Origin: Viridibacterium silvisoli
GTDB lineage: Bacteria; Pseudomonadota; Gammaproteobacteria; Burkholderiales; Rhodocyclaceae
Length of the DNA: 64,000 nucleotides
Reading direction: 5' to 3'
Assembly (NCBI RefSeq): GCF_036017035.1
Contig: NZ_JAYXHS010000001.1
Coordinates: 1,178,001-1,242,000, forward strand
Part shown: piece by piece, positions 1-6,965 of the stretch
Position numbering within the stretch: the stretch's first letter is position 1
Layout of the letters: each line of letters begins with the position of its first letter
Notes under the pieces: generated by a model
Told to the model about the DNA's origin: nothing
What the model saw: the letters and a program-made list of their open reading frames with translations, nothing else
The model's database searches: none
Made by a program: the position numbers and the translations under genes

Positions 1-368
1 CAGTAGCCGAAGTTCGGGAAGCTCACGACCGCCTCGCGACCGACGCGCAGCATTTCGCTCAATATGCCATCTGTATTGTGAACGGCCTGCAGCGAGAGAC
101 TCATGATGACGTGGTCGAACTGCGCGTCCTCGAAGCCGGCAAGGCCCTTCTCGAGATCGATCTGCAGCACGTTGATGCCGGCCTTGATGCAGGCCACGAC
201 GTGCTCCACGTCGCGCTCGATGCCGTAGCCTTTCACGCCGCGTTCGGCGATGAGGTGGGCGAGCAGGTCGCCGTCGCCGCAGCCAAGGTCGAGCACGCGT
301 TCGCCGCGTGTGATCCAGCGCGTGATGACGTCGAAGTCGAAACGCAGATCCTGTGTCAGTTGCACCAT
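1..368 (-). CDS. metW: Methionine biosynthesis protein MetW (C-terminus beyond window)
   Basis: This gene reads leftward from an ATG at 368 and leaves the window at base 1, so only about 122 residues are visible. The N-terminal part has a class I SAM-dependent methyltransferase fold: the glycine-rich motif I reads VLDLGCGDGDLL near residues 24-35, followed by an acidic motif II residue in GIERD. MetW is found next to MetX in many proteobacteria and is thought to assist methionine synthesis from acetylhomoserine. The ATG lies 3 bases downstream of the metX stop codon, so the two genes are surely one operon. The family call is firm; the exact biochemical role of MetW is not settled. Confidence 0.93.
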   Translation of the reverse strand, partial: MVQLTQDLRFDFDVITRWITRGERVLDLGCGDGDLLAHLIAERGVKGYGIERDVEHVVACIKAGINVLQIDLEKGLAGFEDAQFDHVIMSLSLQAVHNTDGILSEMLRVGREAVVSFPNFGY

Positions 369-371
369 GTC

Positions 372-1502
372 TCAGACCTCGATGTTATTGAAGTAGGCGC
401 GCATCGCGGCATGGTAGTGCGGATCGTCGAGCAGGAAGGAATCATGGCCGGCCGCGCTGTCGAGTTCGGCATAGGTGACGTCCAGCCCGTTGTGCATCAG
501 CGGGAATACGAGCTCCTGCGAACGCGCTGGCGAGAAGCGCCAGTCGGTCGTGAACGACGCGATGAAGAACTTTGCCTTGGCGCGCGCTAGCGCTGCCTGC
601 AGATTGCCGTCGTAGGCGTAGGCAGGATCGAAGTAGTCGAGCGCCTTGGTGGTCAGCAGGTAGGTGTTGGCATCGAAGAAGCCGGCGAACTTGTCACCCT
701 GATAGTGCAGGTAGGACTCGATCTCGAAATCCACGCCGCGACCGAACTGGTGCTCGCCGTGACGTAGGCGGCGACCGAATTTCTCGGCCATCGCATCGTC
801 CGACAGATAGGTGATGTGGCCCAGCATGCGCGCCAGACGCAAACCGCTGACGGGCACGACGCCGTACTCGTAGTAATCGCCGCCGTGAAAGGTCGGGTCG
901 CTGAGGATGGCCTGACGCGCAACTTCGTTGAAGGCGATGTTCTCGGCCGACAATTTTGGCGCGGCGGCAATGACCATGCCGTGACGTACCCGATCGGCAT
1001 AGCGCAATGTCCAGTCCAGTGCCTGCATGCCACCGAGGCTGCCGCCGAGCACGGCTGCAAATTGCTGGATGCCGAGCAGGTCTGCAAGGCGCGCCTGCGA
1101 ATCCACCCAGTCTTCGACCGTCACGAACGGGAAGCGCGAGCCCCAGGGCTTGCCACTCGCCGGCTCGATCGACATCGGGCCGGTGCTGCCGTAACAGCCG
1201 CCGAGGTTGTTCACGCCGATGACGAAGAACTTGTCCGTATCGAGCGGCTTGCCGGGGCCGACGAGGTTGTCCCACCAGCCGACGCTCTTCGGATTGTCCG
1301 CATGCACACCGGCGACATGGTGTGAACCGGAGAGAGCATGACAGACCAGCACGGCATTGCTGGCCGTGGCATTCAACGTGCCGTAGGTCTCGTACACCAG
1401 ATCGTAGGCGGGTAATACACCGCCACTTTTAAGTGACAACGGCGTATCGAAATGCGCGCGCTGTGGCGCAACGATGCCAATGGATGAAGCGGATGTCGTC
1501 AT
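372..1502 (-). CDS. metX: Homoserine O-acetyltransferase MetX
   Basis: MetX acylates homoserine as the first committed step of methionine synthesis in the cytoplasm. The 376-residue alpha/beta hydrolase carries the nucleophile elbow GGSLGGMQ, a late acidic residue in TTDWRFSP and the catalytic histidine in AGHDSFLLDD. An upstream in-frame ATG would add 30 residues, but that stretch lies across an intrinsic terminator hairpin and has no family likeness, so I chose the ATG at 1502 (MTTSASSIG). metW follows 3 bases after the stop. The partner sulfhydrylase metY lies far away at 39.1 kb. Whether acetyl or succinyl is used cannot be read with certainty; acetyl fits the MetY partner. Confidence 0.95.
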   Translation of the reverse strand: MTTSASSIGIVAPQRAHFDTPLSLKSGGVLPAYDLVYETYGTLNATASNAVLVCHALSGSHHVAGVHADNPKSVGWWDNLVGPGKPLDTDKFFVIGVNNLGGCYGSTGPMSIEPASGKPWGSRFPFVTVEDWVDSQARLADLLGIQQFAAVLGGSLGGMQALDWTLRYADRVRHGMVIAAAPKLSAENIAFNEVARQAILSDPTFHGGDYYEYGVVPVSGLRLARMLGHITYLSDDAMAEKFGRRLRHGEHQFGRGVDFEIESYLHYQGDKFAGFFDANTYLLTTKALDYFDPAYAYDGNLQAALARAKAKFFIASFTTDWRFSPARSQELVFPLMHNGLDVTYAELDSAAGHDSFLLDDPHYHAAMRAYFNNIEV

Positions 1503-1533
1503 GTCGGAAAGCAGGGAACCAGAAAAGCAAAAA

Positions 1534-1560
1534 CCCAGTCGGCAGGTCTGCGCGACTGGG
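1534..1560 (-). terminator. Intrinsic terminator inside the metX leader (candidate attenuator)
   Basis: On the minus strand an 8-bp perfect stem (CCCAGTCG / CGACTGGG) is followed directly by TTTTTGCTTTTCT. It lies 32 bases upstream of the metX ATG and downstream of a plausible promoter, so it would stop metX transcripts early unless it is bypassed. Confidence 0.7.
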
Positions 1561-1986
1561 CTGGCGGATACGCTCCCACTCGCTTTAGCCATATTTATAA
1601 AGCGCCCGCAAGCTGAGTCAAATTGGCGCAGTTGGGAAACTAACGCCTGAGCTGCCTGTTGTCAAACCAGTGCAGGGCGCCCGCAGATGCAGGAAGGAAA
1701 AAGGACGCCGCCAGAAAGACGTGGATGAGAGAGAAACCGGGGCGTGGTCGACAGCAAACCGATTGCGCCTGCAGGGGTGTGAAAGCCTGTCGTGGCGGCG
1801 GACTTTTTTATTTCTCCGGATGCCTTGATTGACTGCCCTTTTGCACACATAAATTAACAATCTCTCTGCGCTATAAAGAGAACCTCTTACGAAATATCAC
1901 CTGACGTAACGACCACCGAGACTGCGCCAGATGTCCGGGCAGCGTGGTGCTACAGCAGGGCTTGCTCTTCCCAGACGGGGGTTCCG
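1561..1986. other. Intergenic region between metX and the sigma-54 activator
   Basis: Apart from the metX promoter, I see no convincing gene here. The open frames on the minus strand (1618-1860) have no ribosome binding site and no family likeness. No clear promoter for the rightward gene at 1987 could be picked out. Confidence 0.5.
1594..1621 (-). promoter_or_regulatory. Candidate sigma-70 promoter of metX-metW
   Basis: Read on the minus strand: TTGACT (1621-1616), 16-base spacer, TATAAA (1599-1594). Transcription would start near 1586 and give a leader of about 85 bases that contains the terminator at 1534-1560. Confidence 0.5.
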
Positions 1987-2958
1987 ATGGCTGCTGTCGT
2001 ACCGAACATGCTTGGCGCTTCACCCGTCTTCGCGCGGGTGCTCGACACCATCGCCTGTCTGGCGCGCTTCGATGCGCCGGTCCTGCTGACGGGCGAGACC
2101 GGCACAGGCAAGGAGCTGGCGGCGCGCGCCATTCATTACCTCAGCGCGCGCGCGGCAGCGCCCTTCGTGCCGGTCAACTGTGGCGCCCTGCCCGACACCC
2201 TGATCGAAAGCGAATTGTTCGGCCATGAGCGTGGTGCGTTCACCGATGCGCGCCAGAGCCGTGCCGGCCTGGTTGAAGCGGCACGTGGCGGCACGCTGTT
2301 TCTCGATGAAGTGGATTCCCTGCCGATGCGTGCACAGGCCGCGCTCTTGCGGTTCCTGCAGGACCAGACTTTCCGCCCGCTGGGCGCTTCTGGCGATGTG
2401 GCGGGTGACGTGCGCATCGTGGCGGCTGCCAGCCCCCGCATGCAGGAGATGGTGGAGCAAGGAAGCTTCCGCGCTGACCTCGCCTTCCGCCTCGACGTAC
2501 TGTCCATCGAGATGCCGCCGCTGCGCGAGCGCACGGGTGACGCGTTGTTGCTGGCGCAGCACTTTGCCGAGCGGCATGCCGCACGTTACCGCATGAAAGT
2601 GCGTCCCTTTGACGCCGATAGCCTCGCATGGATCGAGGCTCATCCCTGGCCGGGGAATGTGCGCGAACTCGACAATCTCGTACATCGCCAGACCTTGCTG
2701 GGTCAGGATGCCGAGCTGCGGCTGGCGCCCGAGGGCTGGCAGGCGAGTGGCGTGCGGCCGAAGGCCGGGCCCGTACAGTTCAACGATGCGCGTCACGAGG
2801 CCATGAGTGCATGGGAGCGCCAATATCTGTCGCACTTGCTGCGAGAGACGGGTGGCAATGTCACGCGTGCCGCGCAGCTCGCCGGCAAGGAGCGGCGTGC
2901 GCTGGGCAAGTTGCTCAAGAAGCACGGTATTGATCGCGACCTGTTCGGTACGGCCTGA
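1987..2958 (+). CDS. Orphan sigma-54-dependent transcriptional activator without sensor domain
   Basis: This 323-residue protein is nearly all AAA+ domain. Walker A is GETGTGKE (residues 36-43), the L1 loop reads GAFTDA (83-88), Walker B is GTLFLDEVD (102-110), and a Fis-type helix-turn-helix lies near 285-315. Such proteins remodel the sigma-54 holoenzyme to open promoters. It has no N-terminal receiver, GAF or PAS domain, so like PspF it must be controlled by a partner or by its level. The last residue of the GAFTGA loop, which contacts sigma-54, is Asp instead of Gly. No sigma-54 target was recognised next to it. Family certain, targets unknown. Confidence 0.9.
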   Translation: MAAVVPNMLGASPVFARVLDTIACLARFDAPVLLTGETGTGKELAARAIHYLSARAAAPFVPVNCGALPDTLIESELFGHERGAFTDARQSRAGLVEAARGGTLFLDEVDSLPMRAQAALLRFLQDQTFRPLGASGDVAGDVRIVAAASPRMQEMVEQGSFRADLAFRLDVLSIEMPPLRERTGDALLLAQHFAERHAARYRMKVRPFDADSLAWIEAHPWPGNVRELDNLVHRQTLLGQDAELRLAPEGWQASGVRPKAGPVQFNDARHEAMSAWERQYLSHLLRETGGNVTRAAQLAGKERRALGKLLKKHGIDRDLFGTA

Positions 2959-3076
2959 GGGGCTGTTCGCAATTCCGGCTGCGGGGCTGTGATCGAGGAA
3001 TGCCCCTCATCTCACTGACGATCTGGCCACAGTTCCTGCGGCGCCTGCACGGGCGAGGCCTGAATACAATGGCGGT

Positions 3077-3562
3077 ATGTCCTTGCATATTTCTCCGCTC
3101 GATCTCCACGAGCCCTCGCATACCTCCGCCTTGATCGACCTGCTTGATCACTACGCGCGCGACCCCATGGGCGGTGGCACGGGCCTGTCGGTGCATGCCC
3201 GCACGCATCTGGTCGAGGCCTTGCGTCTGCGCGCCGACTACTTTGCGCATCTGGCCTGGCTGGAGGGTGAAGCAGTTGGCCTCATCAACTGTTTCGAAGG
3301 CTTCTCGAGCTTCGCTGCCAGGCCGCTGTTGAATGTGCATGATCTCGCCGTCAGGCGCGAACATCGCGGCAAGGGTATCGGCCGGGCGCTGCTGGCTGCG
3401 GCCGAGGCGCAGGCCAGGGCGCGGGGCTGCTGCAAGCTGACGCTGGAGGTGCTCGACCGCAATGCGGTCGCCATGTCGGCCTATCTTGGTTTTGGTTTTG
3501 CGCCCTACGCGCTCGACCCGGCTGCGGGCAGCGCCGTGTTCCTGCAGAAACTGCTCGATTGA
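3077..3562 (+). CDS. GNAT-family N-acetyltransferase
   Basis: This 161-residue protein is a stand-alone GNAT fold. The acetyl-CoA pyrophosphate loop reads RREHRGKGIGRALL near residues 93-106, followed by a long helix and the typical strand LEVLDRNAVAMSAYLGFGF. It should transfer an acetyl group from acetyl-CoA to an amine on a small molecule or protein; nothing in the neighbourhood tells the substrate. It sits alone between the sigma-54 activator and the toxin-antitoxin operon. Confidence 0.88.
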   Translation: MSLHISPLDLHEPSHTSALIDLLDHYARDPMGGGTGLSVHARTHLVEALRLRADYFAHLAWLEGEAVGLINCFEGFSSFAARPLLNVHDLAVRREHRGKGIGRALLAAAEAQARARGCCKLTLEVLDRNAVAMSAYLGFGFAPYALDPAAGSAVFLQKLLD

Positions 3563-3576
3563 GTTCCGGTAACTCT

Positions 3577-3636
3577 TGCAGATCTGCAGAAATAATTTCC
3601 ACAGAATCAATATGTGATCTATATTTCTGAGGAAAT
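3577..3636 (+). promoter_or_regulatory. Candidate operators of the Xre/RES toxin-antitoxin operon
   Basis: Two palindromes precede the antitoxin start: a perfect 12-mer TGCAGATCTGCA (3577-3588) and ATTTC-TGAG-GAAAT (3623-3636), the second abutting the ribosome binding site. Antitoxins of this family repress their own operon, so these are the likely binding sites. Confidence 0.45.
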
Positions 3637-3647
3637 CAGGAAAAATC

Positions 3648-4034
3648 ATGACGAACGCTGAAATCAGGTCTGCTGCAGAACAGGCGTCGGAGCCCGCAAC
3701 GGTGCTGTCGAAAGCTGTGGTACGCACTGCCGAACAACTTGGCCTGTCGCAGGCGAGGCTGGCCAAAGTGCTGGGCGTCAGCGCGGCAACCGCTTCACGG
3801 CTGGTGGCCGGGCGCTATCGCTTGCAGACCGATAGCAAGGAATGGGAATTCGCCGTATTGCTGGTACGCCTGTTCCGTTCTCTTGACTCCATTGTCGGCA
3901 CGCAGGAAGCGGCGCGAACCTGGCTCAATGGTGAGAATCTCGCGCTGGCAGGCAAGCCTGTCGAGTTGATGCAGGCCACTGAAGGCCTGGTGCGGGTTGT
4001 GCAGTATCTGGATGCGTCGCGCGCACGGATCTGA
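3648..4034 (+). CDS. Xre/MbcA/ParS-type antitoxin
   Basis: The 128-residue protein has an N-terminal Xre-like helix-turn-helix (GLSQARLAKVLGVSAATAS, about residues 32-50) and a C-terminal antitoxin/toxin-binding domain of the MbcA/ParS (DUF2384) type, seen in AARTWLNGENLALAGKPVEL. In known pairs it neutralises a RES-domain toxin and represses the shared promoter. A RES toxin does lie downstream at 4337, but a third gene separates them. The start ATG has a GGAAAAATC upstream. Confidence 0.9.
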   Translation: MTNAEIRSAAEQASEPATVLSKAVVRTAEQLGLSQARLAKVLGVSAATASRLVAGRYRLQTDSKEWEFAVLLVRLFRSLDSIVGTQEAARTWLNGENLALAGKPVELMQATEGLVRVVQYLDASRARI

Positions 4035-4097
4035 ACGCGATACGTCCGCCACGCAGTCGTCCCCCTGCAGTCTGAAATCCATCCCGAGGAGTTCATC

Positions 4098-4337
4098 ATG
4101 CAATTCGTCTGGTTCATCCTGATTGGTCTGGTCGCCGGCTGGCTGGCCGGCAAAATCGTCAAGGGCGGTGGTTTCGGTGTCGTCGGTGACATCGTCATCG
4201 GCGTGCTCGGTGCGTTGCTGGGCGGATTCCTGTTCAGCCTGCTCGGGCTGGCGTCTACCGGCCTGATCGGCAGCATCGTCACTGCTACGGTCGGCGCCAT
4301 CGTGCTGATCTTCCTGTTGCGAGCCATCAAGCGTTGA
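4098..4337 (+). CDS. GlsB/YeaQ/YmgE-family small membrane protein inside a toxin-antitoxin operon
   Basis: This 79-residue protein is three hydrophobic helices with glycine-rich turns (LVAGWLAGKIVKGGGFGVVG, then GVLGALLGGFLF), the pattern of the transglycosylase-associated GlsB/YeaQ family of inner-membrane proteins, often stress-induced and of unknown function. It has a strong ribosome binding site (GAGGAG). Its stop codon overlaps the ATG of the RES toxin by one base (TGATG), so toxin translation is probably coupled to it. Its position between an Xre antitoxin and its RES toxin is unusual. Confidence 0.88.
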   Translation: MQFVWFILIGLVAGWLAGKIVKGGGFGVVGDIVIGVLGALLGGFLFSLLGLASTGLIGSIVTATVGAIVLIFLLRAIKR

Positions 4338-5047
4338 TGGCGTCATTCGATGCCGCCGCGCTTGGTGCGCTGGGCCGCCCCTTGCGTGCTACGTTGTGGC
4401 GCATGGTCGAGTCGCAACACGTGGCGAGCACGATGAAACTGGTCGACAGTGCAGCGGAGCAGGATGTCCTCGAGATCCTGCTCGAACAAGGCAAGCCACC
4501 CTTGCCCCTCGGCACGACCGGTCTGGACTATCTGTTGGCCAGCCCGTTCCGCTATCCACCCTATCCGGCAGGTTCGCGTTTTCGCAGCAGTACCGATCCG
4601 GGCGTGTTCTACGGGGCACCCAACATGGGTACGGCGGCGGCCGAACTGGGCTACTGGCGTTGGCGCTTCCTGCTCGACAGCCCGGCGTTGCAGCAGGTTG
4701 GCCCTGTGCTGCACACGGCCTTTCGCGCCAAGGTGAATGCCATATGCATTGATCTGCGTGAGCCGCCTTTCGACGCACAGGCTGCCGCATGGACCGCCGC
4801 GCGTGACTACGGCGCCACCCAGGCGCTGGCACGCTCCGCGCGAGAGGCGAAGTTGCAAGCCATCGTCTATGCCTCGGTGCGCGATCCGCAGCAGGGTTGG
4901 TGTGCGGCATTGCTGACGCCGGAGGGCTTTGCGCGCCGCAAGCCCGAGCCGCTCACGCAATCCTGGTGGCTTACCGCTACGCGACAGCAAGTGGTGTGGC
5001 GGCGCGAATCGGAGACCATGAGCTTCGCGACACAGGACTGGCGTTAG
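4337..5047 (+). CDS. RES-domain toxin
   Basis: RES toxins deplete NAD+ in the cytoplasm and arrest growth. The 236-residue product shows the family hallmarks: FRYPPYPAGSRFR near residues 72-84, then PGVFYGA, the ELGYWR segment and a late serine-containing VYASVR. An alternative TTG one codon earlier exists, but the ATG at 4337 overlaps the stop of the preceding membrane protein and is preferred. The cognate antitoxin is the Xre protein at 3648. An inverted repeat begins 13 bases after the stop. The family call is firm; activity is inferred from characterised relatives. Confidence 0.88.
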   Translation: MASFDAAALGALGRPLRATLWRMVESQHVASTMKLVDSAAEQDVLEILLEQGKPPLPLGTTGLDYLLASPFRYPPYPAGSRFRSSTDPGVFYGAPNMGTAAAELGYWRWRFLLDSPALQQVGPVLHTAFRAKVNAICIDLREPPFDAQAAAWTAARDYGATQALARSAREAKLQAIVYASVRDPQQGWCAALLTPEGFARRKPEPLTQSWWLTATRQQVVWRRESETMSFATQDWR

Positions 5048-5060
5048 CGGCTGTTGTCAC

Positions 5061-5159
5061 AGGTCGGAAAAGCAAAGCGCCTTCCGACATCAGGCTGCCC
5101 AAGAGGCGCGGGCGTGTTTGTGCATCTGGATGTCGGAAGGCGCTTTGCTTTTCCGACCT
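5061..5159. repeat. Long palindromic repeat element, copy 1 (31-bp arms)
   Basis: Two perfect 31-bp complementary arms (5061-5091 and 5129-5159) begin and end with AGGTCGGAAAAGC and its complement and enclose a 37-base loop. A second copy lies at 12361-12460. It looks like a dispersed REP/MITE-like element that could also work as a terminator-like hairpin after the RES toxin. Confidence 0.85.
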
Positions 5160-5192
5160 ACACAAGGTCAGGGTTGCATCACAAGCCGGGTG

Positions 5193-5216
5193 GTCGCGGG
5201 CATGGCCCGCTCCTAC
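5193..5216. repeat. REP-like repeat (GTAGGAGCGGGCCATGCCC type), copy 1
   Basis: The minus strand reads GTAGGAGCGGGCCATGCCCG and onward, a hairpin-forming unit resembling REP sequences known from Pseudomonas. Two further units lie at 25182-25205 and 25249-25272. Confidence 0.7.
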
Positions 5217-6841
5217 AAAAGCCGCTTCGCCGCCACGTCGCCCCACCAGGCTGCTTCTTCGAATACCGAATAGCCCGACAGATCGCTGTGCGCGAACTGC
5301 AGCGGGCCATCGACTTCGCGCAGCGCTAGCAGGCCTTTATTGCTCAGGTAGCCGGGTCGCGGGCTGGCCATGGCGTGGCCGCGCAGGGTGATGTCCACGC
5401 GCTCGACGTAAGGCCACAAACGTTCGTAGGCGAGATGCAGGTCGCCCGCAGCCCGCTCCAGCAAGGCCTCGGGCGAAGCTGTCTGAAGCCAGCGCCGCGC
5501 GTCTTGCGGCGAATCATCACTCAAGGCGTTGTAGGCGGTGAAGACCGTCTGCTCCGGCTTGGCGACGCGGATCAGCTGGTGCGTGGCGACGACGTAGCCG
5601 AGGCCCTTGCCCTCGTACGCCACGTTGTCCCAGGCGAGCTGCGCGGCCCCGCGCTCCTCGGGAAAGCGCCGCATGAGGAAGTTGCTGACCATCCACGGCG
5701 CGTTCTGCGGCTGATGCATGGCAGGATCGAAGCCGAAGCCGCGCATGTCCTCGACGATATGTGTCGCGACGTGCAGCGGCATGGCGCAGATGGCATGACG
5801 TGCGCGTACGCGCATGCTGCGCAGCGGGCTGTCGCCCGACGCCGGCTGTACGACCAGCACTTCGATACCTTTGTTGCGGAGTTGTACTCGTGCAGCGAAG
5901 CCTGCCATCTGACGTGGCGCATGCTCGTCGTCCAGCCGGGTGCCGAAGGCGATCCTGCCGCGCAGGGCACGCACCAGTCCCTGCAGGCCGTCCGGCCAGG
6001 TGAGTACGGTGCCGGGTTCCGCATTGCGCGCTTCGCCCGCCCGGCTGGCGAAGTAGTGCAGGCCTGCGTAGGCCGAGGTGTGCTGATAGTCCGTGCCGTA
6101 GTCGTCGCGGCAGGCGTAGTTCGCATACCAGTGCAGTGGCGCCGAACGATAGCCCTCGCGCGCGAGCCAGTCGCGAAAGCTCAGCCGGTCAAGTGCGCGC
6201 CAGGTCTCGTCCTGTGAAGACAGCGCGATCGGCATTGCGAAAGCGCGCTTGCCGTCGCTCCCCGTTGCGGTCTTGAGGTGCTCGATGTGGCGCAGGAAGC
6301 GTTGATGCTCTGCCCGCTCCATGTCGGAGCTGGCCTGCTCCGGCAACAGATCTTCGTACCACTTGCCGGCGCGCAGCAGACGTTCTGCCTCCGGGTGAAC
6401 GAGGATCCGCTCATCGAACTCCGGCAGTTGGCTGAAAGCGTCTGCCGTGATGACGCCGACATCGGCGAGCATCTCGCGTACATGGCGCGACTCCATGGAC
6501 GGCAGCGGCAAGTAGTGCGCACCGGTCGGGCAGGCCTGCCCCGCCATGCTTGCCCCGGCCGCATTGCCATCAGGTTCGGGGCCCGAGATCATCAGGATGT
6601 TGCGTCGCCCCTCCCTTGCCAGACGCCACGCTGCTGCAATACCCGCCACGCCGCTGCCGAGAATGGCGACATCGCAGTCGATATCGCCGGAGGGCGGTGG
6701 CAGCTTCGCCGCATCGCGCAGCAGGTGACCTTCGGCCATGCCCGGCATGAGGATGCGCACTGGTGGCGCCTGCCAGGGCAAGCGGTCGCAGCCTGACAGC
6801 AGGTTCGCAGCACTCGCGGCGAGAAACTGACGGCGATCCAT
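5213..6841 (-). CDS. FAD-dependent oxidoreductase/amine-oxidase-like protein with TAT-type signal
   Basis: This 542-residue protein begins MDRRQFLAAS, a twin-arginine type signal with a lipobox-like LLSGC around residue 18, so it is probably exported and perhaps lipid-anchored. A Rossmann FAD motif (AILGSGVAGIAAAWRL) starts near residue 59, and the long C-terminal half is compatible with a flavin amine oxidase-like fold. I chose the ATG at 6841 because the signal begins there; an upstream start would add six residues. It follows the membrane spermidine synthase, so a polyamine or polyamine conjugate is a plausible substrate; this is inferred from context only. Confidence 0.78.
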   Translation of the reverse strand: MDRRQFLAASAANLLSGCDRLPWQAPPVRILMPGMAEGHLLRDAAKLPPPSGDIDCDVAILGSGVAGIAAAWRLAREGRRNILMISGPEPDGNAAGASMAGQACPTGAHYLPLPSMESRHVREMLADVGVITADAFSQLPEFDERILVHPEAERLLRAGKWYEDLLPEQASSDMERAEHQRFLRHIEHLKTATGSDGKRAFAMPIALSSQDETWRALDRLSFRDWLAREGYRSAPLHWYANYACRDDYGTDYQHTSAYAGLHYFASRAGEARNAEPGTVLTWPDGLQGLVRALRGRIAFGTRLDDEHAPRQMAGFAARVQLRNKGIEVLVVQPASGDSPLRSMRVRARHAICAMPLHVATHIVEDMRGFGFDPAMHQPQNAPWMVSNFLMRRFPEERGAAQLAWDNVAYEGKGLGYVVATHQLIRVAKPEQTVFTAYNALSDDSPQDARRWLQTASPEALLERAAGDLHLAYERLWPYVERVDITLRGHAMASPRPGYLSNKGLLALREVDGPLQFAHSDLSGYSVFEEAAWWGDVAAKRLL

Positions 6842-6869
6842 TACGAGGGTAGTACCCACGAAAAATCAT

Positions 6870-6940
6870 CGTCACCCCGGCGAAAGCCGGGATCCAGGTC
6901 GGGCGTTCGGTACTGGATCCCGGCTTTCGCCGGGATGACG
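6870..6940. repeat. Inverted repeat of the CGTCACCCCGGCGAAAGCC type
   Basis: Arms 6870-6897 and 6913-6940 are near-perfect complements around a 15-base loop, filling the gap between the spermidine synthase and the oxidoreductase. A related shorter palindrome lies at 46641-46666 in the cyanate cluster. Confidence 0.8.
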
Positions 6941-6965
6941 GGCGGGGTTTCTCGCGTTGCCCGCA

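Noticed and set aside
1503..1590. Known SAM or SAH riboswitch ahead of metX
   Set aside because: I could not match any known aptamer consensus in the short leader; only the terminator is kept.
1618..1860. Small minus-strand frames upstream of metX
   Set aside because: No ribosome binding site, overlap the metX promoter, and no recognisable product.
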